DNA of 64,000 nt, taken from assembly GCA_964017155.1 (NCBI GenBank), contig OZ024854.1:52579096-52643095 (forward strand), written 5' to 3'. Both the position numbers and the translations under genes were made by a program. Below, piece by piece: positions 1-12,100 of the stretch; the stretch's first letter is position 1, and every line of letters begins with the position of its first letter. Under the pieces are notes generated by a model. That model was given only the letters and a program-made list of their open reading frames with translations. It did no database searches and had not been told where the DNA came from. This stretch comes from Oasisia sp. SBJ-2009. Its lineage: Eukaryota > Annelida > Polychaeta > Sabellida > Siboglinidae.

Positions 1-1370
1 CCGTAGACGACGGGTCGAAACGTCGTACTCGCTTCGACAAAAATGCTCCAAAGTAAGTAAATCATACACAGAATTATCTTTTCTACAATATTTATGATTG
101 CACAGAAACTGTTGTAAAAAGCCTTCTTTTTCTCCGATACAAGAAATTTGGAAAGAATTGAATTTGTAAACATATTAATTGCTCATAGATTATTTTTTTT
201 AGAATAACTTTCATGTTGCTAAAATAACACGTTGGAATTGACTAACTGACAAGCAGTGATTGAGAAATAGGATGTTCTTTAGTGCAGTACACAAGCAACG
301 GTCTTGAAGTTTTAAATGGGAAAAGGGAATGTTTTGATTTTATTCATCTAAGAGAAGGAAAGGAAACTCCTGACACTACGGAGTCTGACATCTTAATCTT
401 CCCCGATAAATGTGCAGCACATGAACTTCCAAAAGCATTATCAATTCCTTCAAAGACAAGAGTTGGTTGTCTTACATGTCATGTAACAAAACAGATCAGC
501 AACGTCAGATTGCAATCAAATATCATTTGACACATCATAGGCTATAGGTTCCACATGTTGTAGTGTCAACTATATAGTGACAAAGTGAATTGTTTTTCCA
601 ATTCCCTGTGACAGAGACAGAAGCTTATTGACTATCAGTAGTGAAGGGATTGCTTGAGTAGACTGAGGTGATCTCTTACACTCTCAACTAACCATGAAAA
701 TGACATCATTAGCAATGTCAAAACTCTCTCCACATGTAGACATGTATTGTTAGCCATTTTCACACTTTGTTATCAACATATTACACAGATACTGTTATAA
801 TGATCGTAATCTACTAAAACAAATTGCCTGCTAAGTCATGTGACCCTACCCTGGTAACCACAAACCATGAAGCACCTACCAAATTGCACTTGCTGCTTCA
901 GGGCAGGCGAGTCTTTCGTGTGCTCTCAAAACCACTAGCAACAGTAATGTGGTTGCAATTTGAAACCTTTATTCAGTTAGTTCTAAACTTATATCTTTGT
1001 CATCAAAAGTAGAATTTGGATATCCATACACAACAACAACATGCACACCTGTCTAAATATGGAGTATTTACAAATGGATGACTTCTGTTGGACTTGTGTA
1101 AAACTCCCTTGTTTGAACTCTACAGAAGTAACACAGCTGTCTTTGACATGGCTCGTGAAATTTCATTGGTGTGTTTTCAACAATTTTCCACAATACACCA
1201 CTGATGATAAAATGTGATTGTAGACGCAAATTGTTAGTTTGTTTTAAATCTTTTATGTGCTTAACACCAACAATTAAATTGGGATGATCACGAAGCTCTC
1301 ACATATGGGGGCATTAATGTATTTCCCGGGTTTCCAGATTGACACACAAAGATGAATTCTCATTTGTGGT
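1..1370. other. Intronic/intergenic DNA, no gene recognised
   Basis: AT-rich DNA without a convincing exon. Short open frames at 282-530 and 824-1012 resemble no family I know. If the GPCR at 2794 is a spliced gene, this is its last intron. Bases 7-26 form a 6-bp stem (ACGACG with CGTCGT, loop GGTCGAAA), a motif type often seen in invertebrate dispersed repeats; it may be the edge of a retroelement that begins outside the window. Confidence 0.5.
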
Positions 1371-1390
1371 ATCAGTAACATCGTTGTGGT

Positions 1391-2600
1391 CTGTCTGGTT
1401 GGTTGACTGTCTGGTTGGTTGGTTGTCTGGCTGGCTATCTGGTTGGCTGACTGTCTGGTTGGCTGACTGTCTGGTTGGCTGACTGTCTGGTTAGCTGGCT
1501 GTCTGGTTGGCTGACTGTTTGGTTGTCTGACTGTCTGGTTGGCTGGCTGTCTGGTTGGCTGGCTGTCTGGTTGGCTGGCTGTCTGGTTGTCTGACTGACT
1601 GGTTGGCTGGCTGTCTGGTTGGCTGACTGTCTGGTTGGCTGGCTGTCTGGTTGTCTGGCTGTCTGGTTGTCTGACTGTCTGGTTGGCTGTCTGGTTGGCT
1701 GACTGTCTGATTGGCTGGCTGGCTGGCTGTCTGACTGTCTGGTTGGCTGGTTGTCTGACTGTCTGGTTGGTTGGCTGTCTGGTTGTCTGACTGTCTGGTT
1801 GGCTGACTGTCTGGTTGGCTGACTGTCTGGTTGGCTGTCTGTTTGGCTGGCTGTCTGGTTGGCTGACTGTCTGGTTGGCTGACTGTCTGGTTGTCTGGCT
1901 GTCTGGTTGATTGGCTGTCTGGTTGGCTGACTGTCTGGTTGGCTGGCTGTCTGGTTGGCTGGCTGTCTGGTTGTCTGACTGACTGGTTGGCTGGCTGTCT
2001 GGTTGGCTGACTGTCTGGTTGGCTGGCTGGCTGTCTGGTTGTCTGACTGTCTGGTTGGCTGACTGTCTGGTTGGCTGGCTGTCTGGTTGTCTGACTGTCT
2101 GGTTGGCTGTCTGGTTGGCTGACTGTCTGATTGGCTGGCTGTCTGGTTGTCTGGTTGTCTGGTTGGCTGGTTGTCTGACTGTCTGGTTGGTTGGCTGTCT
2201 GGTTGTCTGACTGTCTGGTTGGCTGTCTGGTTGGCTGGCTGTCTGGTTGGCTGACTGTCTGGTTGGCTGACTGTCTGGTTGGCTGACTGTCTGGTTGGCT
2301 GACTGTCTGGTTGTCTGGCTGTCTGGTTGATTGGCTGTCTGGTTGGCTGACTGTCTGGTTGGCTGGCTGTCTGGTTGGCTGGCTGTCTGGTTGGCTGGCT
2401 GTCTGGTTGGCTGACTGTCTGGTTGGTTGGCTGTCTGGTTGGCTGACTGTCTGGTTGGTTGGCTGACTGTCTGGTTGGCTGGCTGTCTGGTTGGCTGTCT
2501 GGTTGGCTGGCTGTCTGGTTGGCTGACTGTCTGGTTGGCTGGCTGTCTGGTTGACTGACTGTCTGGTTGGCTGGCTGTCTGGTTGGCTGGCTGTCTGGTT
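1391..2600. repeat. Tetranucleotide array (CTGT/CTGG/CTGA mix), 1.2 kb
   Basis: About 300 tandem 4-bp steps of the kind CTGT, CTGG, TTGG and CTGA. A higher-order period of 420 bp is visible: the variant 'GACTGTCTGATTGG' recurs at about 1699 and 2119. The long open frames across it (Gln/Ser/Pro/Thr/Arg-rich on -, Trp/Leu/Cys-rich on +) only reflect the absence of stop codons in the repeat. It is flanked on both sides by the same 25-bp sequence (1371-1395 and 2603-2627), so it expanded inside the polypyrimidine tract of the adjacent 40-bp unit. Confidence 0.95.
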
Positions 2601-2605
2601 GCTAT

Positions 2606-2805
2606 CAGTAACATCGTTGTGGTCTGTCCCCAGGTGAAGGTCAACCAGTAACATCGTTGTGGTCTGTCCCCAGGTGAAGGTCAACCAGTAACATCGTTGT
2701 GGTCTGTCCCCAGGTGAAGGTCAACCAGTAACATTGTTGTGGTCTGTCCCCAGGTGAAGGTCAATCAGTAACATCGTTGTGGTCTGTCCCCAGGTGAAGA
2801 TCAAC
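2606..2805 (+). repeat. 5 x 40-bp array, each copy a 3' splice site plus exon start
   Basis: Copies start at 2606, 2646, 2686, 2726 and 2766 and are nearly identical. Each holds a pyrimidine-rich tract, the acceptor TGTCCCCAG and the first codons of the GPCR last exon (GTGAAG...). Only the fifth copy (AG at 2792-2793) leads into the open reading frame. The four upstream acceptors read Val-Lys-Val-Asn-Gln then TAA. Confidence 0.95.
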
Positions 2806-3174
2806 CCTGAGATGGTCCAGCGGTGGATGTACGTGCTCGGTCAAGTTGACAGCTATATGTACAACCTGCTGCTGGTGAATGCACTCTGTGACCCTGTCAT
2901 CTACGCGGTGCGCATGCGTGAGATGAGACAGAGCTACATCAGCCTCTTCAAGAGCCAGTGCAAACCGCACCACAAACGCAAGTTGTCACTACTGAGCGAG
3001 CGCAAGAGAAGCACCAGCAGCGTCTACGACCGCAAGTTCTCCAAAGTCTCCCTACTCAGTTCCCGCTCAGGGGACCAAACCCAAACGTCACAGATCTCAC
3101 AATCACAGATCTCACAACAATTACAGATCTCACAACAAACACAGCCACTGTGTCAGAAAGAGAGTATTGTATGA
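2794..3174 (+). CDS. Class A GPCR, last coding exon (TM7, helix 8, C-tail)
   Basis: This is the 3' terminal exon of a rhodopsin-like G-protein-coupled receptor, a plasma-membrane receptor; the ligand is unknown. It begins after the acceptor CCCCAG at 2793 and reads VKINPEMVQRW..., then a hydrophobic segment with the TM7 signature DPVIY (the NPxxY position, Asp variant) followed by an amphipathic basic helix 8 (RMREMRQSY). The tail is Ser/Gln-rich with basic clusters (KPHHKRKL) and three repeats of the QISQ kind, and ends at TGA 3172-3174. The DPxxY variant occurs in melanocortin-like and other MECA receptors, but one exon is too little to assign a subfamily. TM1-6 must lie upstream of the window. 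A GTG-initiated frame from 2779 is an artefact, since 2779-2793 is intron. Confidence 0.85.
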   Translation: MKINPEMVQRWMYVLGQVDSYMYNLLLVNALCDPVIYAVRMREMRQSYISLFKSQCKPHHKRKLSLLSERKRSTSSVYDRKFSKVSLLSSRSGDQTQTSQISQSQISQQLQISQQTQPLCQKESIV

Positions 3175-6100
3175 CGTCCACAGTGCTGTCAGACTGAGAG
3201 TGATGTACGAGGTACACAGTGCTGTCAAACTGAGAGTGATGTATGAGGTCCACAGTGCTGTCAGACAGAGTGATGAATGAGGTCCACAGTGCTGTCAGAC
3301 AGAGTGACGTATGAGGTCCACAGTGCTGTCAGACAGAGAGTGATGTATGAGGTCCACAGTGCTGTCAGACAGAGTGATGTATGAGGTCCACAGTGCTGTC
3401 AGACAGAGTGATGTATGAGGTCCACAGTGCTGTCAGACAGAGTGATGTATGAGGTCCACAGTGCTGTCAGACAGAGTGATGTATGAGGTCCACAGTGCTG
3501 TCAGACTGAGAGTCATGTAAGAAGTCCACAATGCTGTCACACAGTGATGTATGAGGTCCACAGTGCTGTCAGACAGAGTGATGTATGAGGTCCACAGTGC
3601 TGTCAGACTGAGAGTGATGTACGAGGTCCACAGTGCTGTCAGACAGAGTGATGTATGAGGTCCACAGTGCTGTCAGACAGAGTGATGTATGAGGTCCACA
3701 GTGCTGTCAGACAGAGTGATGTCTGAGGTCCACAGTGCTGTCAGACTGAGAGTGATGTATGAGGTCCACAGTGCTGTCAGACAGAGTGATGTCTGAGGTC
3801 CACAGTGCTGTCAGACAGAGTGATGTATGAGATCCACAGTGCTGTCAGACTGAGAGTGATGTACGAGGTCCACAGTGCTGTCAGACAAAGTGATGTATCA
3901 GGTCCACAGTGCTGTCAGACAGAGTGATGTATGAGGTCCACAGTGCTGTCAGACTGAGAGTGATGTATGAGGTCCACAGTGCTGTCAGACAGAGTGATGT
4001 ATGAGGTCCACAGTGCAGTCAGACTGAGAGTGATGTATGAGGTCCACAGTGCTGTCAGACAGAGTGATGTATGTGGTCCACAGTGCTGTCAGACAGAGAG
4101 TGATGTATGAGGTCCACAGTGCTGTCAGACAGAGTGATGTATGAGGTCCACAGTGCTGTCAGACAGAGAGTGATGTATGAGGTCCACAGTGCTGTCAGAC
4201 AGAGTGATGTATGAGGTCCACAGTGCTGTCAGACTGAAAGTGATATATGAGGTCCACAGTGCTGTCAGACAGAGTGATGTATGAGGTCCACAGTGCAGTC
4301 AGACTGAGAGTGATGTATGAGGTCCACAGTGCTGTCAGACAGAGTGATGTATGAGGTCCTCAGTGCTGTCAGACAGAGAGTGATGTATGAGGTCCACAGT
4401 GCTGTCAGACAGAGTGATGTATGAGGTCCACAGTGCTGTCAGACAGAGAGTGATGTATGAGGTCCACAGTGTTGTCACACAGAGTGATGTATGAGGTCCA
4501 CAGTGCTGTCAGACAGAGAGTGATGTATGAGGTCCACAGTGCTGTCGGACAGAGTGATGTATGTGGTCCACAGTGCTGTCAGACAGAGTGATGTATGAGG
4601 TCCACAGTGCTGTCGGACAGAGAGTGATGTATGAGGTCCACAGTGCTGTCAGACAGAGTGATGTATGAGGTCCACAGTGCAGTCAGACTGAGAGTGATGT
4701 ATGAGGTCCACAGTGCTGTCAGACAGAGTGATGTATGCGGTCCACAGTGCTGTCAGACAGAGAGTGATGTATGAGGTCCACAGTGCTGTCAGACAGAGTG
4801 ATGTATGAGGTCCACAGTGCTGTCAGACAGAGAGTGATGTATGAGGTCCACAGTGTTGTCAGACAGAGTGATGTATGAGGTCCACAGTGCTGTCAGACAG
4901 AGAGTGATATATGAGGCCCACAGTGCTGTCGGACAGAGAGTGATGTATGAGGTCCACAGTGTTGTCAGACAGAGTGATGTATGAGGTCCACAGTGCTGTC
5001 AGACAGAGAGTAATGTATGAGGTCCACAGTGCTGTCGGACAGAGTGATGTATGAGGTCCACAGTGCTGTCAGACAGAGTGATGTATGAGGTCCACAGTGC
5101 TGTCGGACAGAGAGTGATGTATGAGGTCCACAGTGCTGTCAGACAGAGTGATGTATGAGGTCCACAGTGCTGTCAGACAGAGAGTGATGTATGAGGTCCA
5201 CAGTGCTGTCTGACAGAGAGTGATATATGAGGCCCACAGTGCTGTCGGACAGAGAGTGATGTATGAGGTCCACAGTGTTGTCAGACAGAGTGATGTATGA
5301 GGTCCACAGTGCTGTCAGACAGAGTGATGTATGAGGTCCACAGTGCTGTCGGACAGAGAGTGATGTATGAGGTCCACAGTGCAGTCAGACAGAGTGATGT
5401 ATGAGGTCCACAGTACTGTCAGACAGAGAGTGATGTATGAGGTTCACAGTGCTGTCAGACAGAGAGTGATATATGAGGCCCACAGTGCTGTCGGACAGAG
5501 AGTGATGTATGAGGTCCACAGTGTTGTCAGACAGAGTGATGTATGAGGTCCACAGTGCTGTCAGACAGAGAGTAATGTATGAGGTCCACAGTGCTGTCGG
5601 ACAGAGTGATGTATGAGGTCCACAGTGCTGTCAGACAGAGTGATGTATGAGGTCCACAGTGCTGTCGGACAGAGAGTGATGTATGAGGTCCACAGTGCTG
5701 TCAGACAGAGTGATGTATGAGGTCCACAGTGCTGTCAGACAGAGAGTGATGTATGAGGTCCACAGTGCTGTCAGACAGAGAGTGATATATGAGGCCCACA
5801 GTGCTGTCGGACAGAGAGTGATGTATGAGGTCCACAGTGTTGTCAGACAGAGTGATGTATGAGGTCCACAGTGCTGTCAGACAGAGAGTGATGTATGAGG
5901 TCCACAGTGCTGTCAGACAGAGTGATGTATGAGGCCCACAGTGCTGTCGGACAGAGAGTGATGTATGAGGTCCACAGTGCTGTCAGACAGAGAGTTATGT
6001 ATGAGGTCCACAGTGCTGTCAGACAGAGTGATATATGAGGCCCACAGTGCTGTCGGGCAGAGAGTGATGTATGAGGTCCACAGTGCTGTCAGACAGAGAG

Positions 6101-9100
6101 TGATGTATGAGGTCCACAGTGCTGTCGGACAGAGAGTGATGTATGAGGTCCACAGTGTTGTTGGACAGAGAGTGATGTATGAGGTCCACAGTGCTGTCGG
6201 ACAGAGAGTGATGTATGAGGTCCACAGTGCTGTCAGACAGAGTGATGTATGAGGTCCACAGTGCTGTCAGACAGAGTGATGTATGAGGTCCACCGTGCTG
6301 TCAGACAGAGAGTGATATATGAGGCCCACAGTGCTGTCGGTCAGAGAGTGATGTATGAGGTCCACAGTGTTGTCAGACAGAGTGATGTATGAGGTCCACA
6401 GTGCTGTCGGACAGAGAGTGATGTATGAGGCCCACAGTGCTGTCAGACAGAGTGATGTATGAGGTCCACAGTGCTGTCAGACAGAGAGTGATGTATGAGG
6501 TCCACAGTGCTGTCAGACAGAGAGTGATATATGAGGCCCACAGTGCTGTCAGACAGAGAGTGATGTATGAGGTCCACAGTGTTGTCAGACAGAGTGATGT
6601 ATGAGGTCCACAGTGCTGTCAGACAGAGTGATGTATGAGGTCCACAGTGCTGTCGGACAGAGAGTGATGTATGAGGTCCACAGTGCAGTCAGAGTGATGT
6701 ATGAGGTCCACAGTGCTGTCAGACAGAGAGTGGTGTATGAGGTCCACAGTGCTGTCAGACAGAGAGTGATATATGAGGCCCACAGTGCTGTCGGACAGAG
6801 AGTGATGTATGAGGTCCATAGTGTTGTCAGACAGAGTGATGTATGAGGTCCACAGTGCTGTCAGACAGAGAGTAATGTATGAGGTCCACAGTGCTGTCGG
6901 ACAGAGTGATGTATGAGGTCCACAGTGCTGTCAGACAGAGTGATGTATGAGGTCCACAGTGCTGTCGGACAGAGAGTGATGTATGAGGTCCACAGTGCTG
7001 TCAGACAGAGTGATGTATGAGGTCCACAGTGCTGTCGGACAGAGAGTGATGTATGAGGTCCACAGTGCTGTCAGACAGAGTGATGTATGAGGTCCACAGT
7101 GCTGTCAGACAGAGTGATTTATGAGGTCCACCGTGCTGTCAGACAGAGTGATGTATGAGGTCCACAGTGCTGTCAGACAGAGAGTGATGTATGAGGTCCA
7201 CAGTGCTGTCAGACAGAGAGTGATGTATGAGGCCCACAGTGCTGTCAGACAGAGAGTGATATATGAGGCCCACAGTGCTGTCAGACAGAGTGGTGTATGA
7301 GGTCCACAGTGCTGTCAGACAGAGTGATGAATGAGGTCCACAGTGCTGTCAGACAGAGTGACGTATGAGGTCCACAGTGCTGTCAGACAGAGAGTGATGT
7401 ATGAGGTCCACAGTGCTGTCAGACAGAGTGATGTATGAGGTCCACAGTGCTGTCAGACAGAGTGATGTATGAGGTCCACAGTGCTGTCAGACAGAGTGAT
7501 GTATGAGGTCCACAGTGCTGTCAGACAGAGTGATGTATGAGGTCCACAGTGCTGTCAGACTGAGAGTCATGTAAGAAGTCCACAATGCTGTCACACAGTG
7601 ATGTATGAGGTCCACAGTGCTGTCAGACAGAGTGATGTATGAGGTCCACAGTGCTGTCAGACTGAGAGTGATGTACGAGGTCCACAGTGCTGTCAGACAG
7701 AGTGATGTATGAGGTCCACAGTGCTGTCAGACAGAGTGATGTATGAGGTCCACAGTGCTGTCAGACAGAGTGATGTCTGAGGTCCACAGTGCTGTCAGAC
7801 TGAGAGTGATGTATGAGGTCCACAGTGCTGTCAGACAGAGTGATGTCTGAGGTCCACAGTGCTGTCAGACAGAGTGATGTATGAGATCCACAGTGCTGTC
7901 GGACAGAGAGTGATGTATGAGGTCCACAGTGCTGTCAGACAGAGTGATGTATGAGGTCCACAGTGCTGTCAGACAGAGAGTGATGTATGAGGTCCACAGT
8001 GCTGTCAGACAGAGAGTGATATATGAGGCCCACAGTGCTGTCGGACAGAGAGTGATGTATGAGGTCCACAGTGTTGTCAGACAGAGTGATGTATGAGGTC
8101 CACAGTGCTGTCAGACAGAGAGTGATGTATGAGGTCCACAGTGCTGTCAGACAGAGTGATGTATGAGGCCCACAGTGCTGTCGGACAGAGAGTGATGTAT
8201 GAGGTCCACAGTGCTGTCAGACAGAGAGTTATGTATGAGGTCCACAGTGCTGTCAGACAGAGTGATATATGAGGCCCACAGTGCTGTCGGGCAGAGAGTG
8301 ATGTATGAGGTCCACAGTGCTGTCAGACAGAGAGTGATGTATGAGGTCCACAGTGCTGTCGGACAGAGAGTGATGTATGAGGTCCACAGTGTTGTTGGAC
8401 AGAGAGTGATGTATGAGGTCCACAGTGCTGTCGGACAGAGAGTGATGTATGAGGTCCACAGTGCTGTCAGACAGAGTGATGTATGAGGTCCACAGTGCTG
8501 TCAGACAGAGTGATGTATGAGGTCCACCGTGCTGTCAGACAGAGAGTGATATATGAGGCCCACAGTGCTGTCGGTCAGAGAGTGATGTATGAGGTCCACA
8601 GTGTTGTCAGACAGAGTGATGTATGAGGTCCACAGTGCTGTCGGACAGAGAGTGATGTATGAGGCCCACAGTGCTGTCAGACAGAGTGATGTATGAGGTC
8701 CACAGTGCTGTCAGACAGAGAGTGATGTATGAGGTCCACAGTGCTGTCAGACAGAGAGTGATATATGAGGCCCACAGTGCTGTCAGACAGAGAGTGATGT
8801 ATGAGGTCCACAGTGTTGTCAGACAGAGTGATGTATGAGGTCCACAGTGCTGTCAGACAGAGTGATGTATGAGGTCCACAGTGCTGTCGGACAGAGAGTG
8901 ATGTATGAGGTCCACAGTGCAGTCAGAGTGATGTATGAGGTCCACAGTGCTGTCAGACAGAGAGTGGTGTATGAGGTCCACAGTGCTGTCAGACAGAGAG
9001 TGATATATGAGGCCCACAGTGCTGTCGGACAGAGAGTGATGTATGAGGTCCATAGTGTTGTCAGACAGAGTGATGTATGAGGTCCACAGTGCTGTCAGAC

Positions 9101-12100
9101 AGAGAGTAATGTATGAGGTCCACAGTGCTGTCGGACAGAGTGATGTATGAGGTCCACAGTGCTGTCAGACAGAGTGATGTATGAGGTCCACAGTGCTGTC
9201 GGACAGAGAGTGATGTATGAGGTCCACAGTGCTGTCAGACAGAGTGATGTATGAGGTCCACAGTGCTGTCGGACAGAGAGTGATGTATGAGGTCCACAGT
9301 GCTGTCAGACAGAGTGATGTATGAGGTCCACAGTGCTGTCAGACAGAGTGATTTATGAGGTCCACCGTGCTGTCAGACAGAGTGATGTATGAGGTCCACA
9401 GTGCTGTCAGACAGAGAGTGATGTATGAGGTCCACAGTGCTGTCAGACAGAGAGTGATGTATGAGGCCCACAGTGCTGTCAGACAGAGAGTGATATATGA
9501 GGCCCACAGTGCTGTCAGACAGAGTGGTGTATGAGGTCCACAGTGCTGTCAGACAGAGTGATGAATGAGGTCCACAGTGCTGTCAGACAGAGTGACGTAT
9601 GAGGTCCACAGTGCTGTCAGACAGAGAGTGATGTATGAGGTCCACAGTGCTGTCAGACAGAGTGATGTATGAGGTCCACAGTGCTGTCAGACAGAGTGAT
9701 GTATGAGGTCCACAGTGCTGTCAGACAGAGTGATGTATGAGGTCCACAGTGCTGTCAGACAGAGTGATGTATGAGGTCCACAGTGCTGTCAGACTGAGAG
9801 TCATGTAAGAAGTCCACAATGCTGTCACACAGTGATGTATGAGGTCCACAGTGCTGTCAGACAGAGTGATGTATGAGGTCCACAGTGCTGTCAGACTGAG
9901 AGTGATGTACGAGGTCCACAGTGCTGTCAGACAGAGTGATGTATGAGGTCCACAGTGCTGTCAGACAGAGTGATGTATGAGGTCCACAGTGCTGTCAGAC
10001 AGAGTGATGTCTGAGGTCCACAGTGCTGTCAGACTGAGAGTGATGTATGAGGTCCACAGTGCTGTCAGACAGAGTGATGTCTGAGGTCCACAGTGCTGTC
10101 AGACAGAGTGATGTATGAGATCCACAGTGCTGTCAGACTGAGAGTGATGTACGAGGTCCACAGTGCTGTCAGACAAAGTGATGTATCAGGTCCACAGTGC
10201 TGTCAGACAGAGTGATGTATGAGGTCCACAGTGCTGTCAGACTGAGAGTGATGTATGAGGTCCACAGTGCTGTCAGACAGAGTGATGTATGAGGTCCACA
10301 GTGCAGTCAGACTGAGAGTGATGTATGAGGTCCACAGTGCTGTCAGACAGAGTGATGTATGTGGTCCACAGTGCTGTCAGACAGAGAGTGATGTATGAGG
10401 TCCACAGTGCTGTCAGACAGAGTGATGTATGAGGTCCACAGTGCTGTCAGACAGAGAGTGATGTATGAGGTCCACAGTGCTGTCAGACAGAGTGATGTAT
10501 GAGGTCCACAGTGCTGTCAGACTGAAAGTGATATATGAGGTCCACAGTGCTGTCAGACAGAGTGATGTATGAGGTCCACAGTGCTGTCAGACAGAGTGAT
10601 GTATGAGGTCCTCAGTGCTGTCAGACAGAGAGTGATGTATGAGGTCCACAGTGCTGTCAGACAGAGAGTGATGTATGAGGTCCACAGTGCTGTCAGACAG
10701 AGTGATGTATGAGGTCCACAGTGCTGTCAGACAGAGAGTGATGTATGAGGTCCACAGTGTTGTCACACAGAGTGATGTATGAGGTCCACAGTGCTGTCAG
10801 ACAGAGAGTGATGTATGAGGTCCACAGTGCTGTCGGACAGAGTGATGTATGTGGTCCACAGTGCTGTCAGACAGAGTGATGTATGAGGTCCACAGTGCTG
10901 TCGGACAGAGAGTGATGTATGAGGTCCACAGTGCTGTCAGACAGAGTGATGTATGAGGTCCACAGTGCAGTCAGACTGAGAGTGATGTATGAGGTCCACA
11001 GTGCTGTCAGACAGAGTGATGTATGCGGTCCACAGTGCTGTCAGACAGAGAGTGATGTATGAGGTCCACAGTGCTGTCAGACAGAGTGATGTATGAGGTC
11101 CACAGTGCTGTCAGACAGAGAGTGATGTATGAGGTCCACAGTGTTGTCAGACAGAGTGATGTATGAGGTCCACAGTGCTGTCAGACAGAGAGTGATATAT
11201 GAGGCCCACAGTGCTGTCGGACAGAGAGTGATGTATGAGGTCCACAGTGTTGTCAGACAGAGTGATGTATGAGGTCCACAGTGCTGTCAGACAGAGAGTA
11301 ATGTATGAGGTCCACAGTGCTGTCGGACAGAGTGATGTATGAGGTCCACAGTGCTGTCAGACAGAGTGATGTATGAGGTCCACAGTGCTGTCGGACAGAG
11401 AGTGATGTATGAGGTCCACAGTGCTGTCAGACAGAGTGATGTATGAGGTCCACAGTGCTGTCAGACAGAGAGTGATGTATGAGGTCCACAGTGCTGTCTG
11501 ACAGAGAGTGATATATGAGGCCCACAGTGCTGTCGGACAGAGAGTGATGTATGAGGTCCACAGTGTTGTCAGACAGAGTGATGTATGAGGTCCACAGTGC
11601 TGTCAGACAGAGTGATGTATGAGGTCCACAGTGCTGTCGGACAGAGAGTGATGTATGAGGTCCACAGTGCAGTCAGACAGAGTGATGTATGAGGTCCACA
11701 GTACTGTCAGACAGAGAGTGATGTATGAGGTTCACAGTGCTGTCAGACAGAGAGTGATATATGAGGCCCACAGTGCTGTCGGACAGAGAGTGATGTATGA
11801 GGTCCACAGTGTTGTCAGACAGAGTGATGTATGAGGTCCACAGTGCTGTCAGACAGAGAGTAATGTATGAGGTCCACAGTGCTGTCGGACAGAGTGATGT
11901 ATGAGGTCCACAGTGCTGTCAGACAGAGTGATGTATGAGGTCCACAGTGCTGTCGGACAGAGAGTGATGTATGAGGTCCACAGTGCTGTCAGACAGAGTG
12001 ATGTATGAGGTCCACAGTGCTGTCAGACAGAGAGTGATGTATGAGGTCCACAGTGCTGTCAGACAGAGAGTGATATATGAGGCCCACAGTGCTGTCGGAC

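Noticed and set aside
7..26. Hammerhead ribozyme 3' core (CGAAACG with a flanking stem)
   Set aside because: The CUGAUGA core strand is not present before it; the window starts too close to test further.
1274..2684. 456- and 397-codon Gln/Ser/Pro/Thr-rich open frames on the - strand
   Set aside because: They follow the tetranucleotide array, and alternative frames are equally open; no domain or splice evidence.
2779..2793. GTG start for the GPCR frame
   Set aside because: These bases are the polypyrimidine tract and acceptor; the frame there is only intron read-through.
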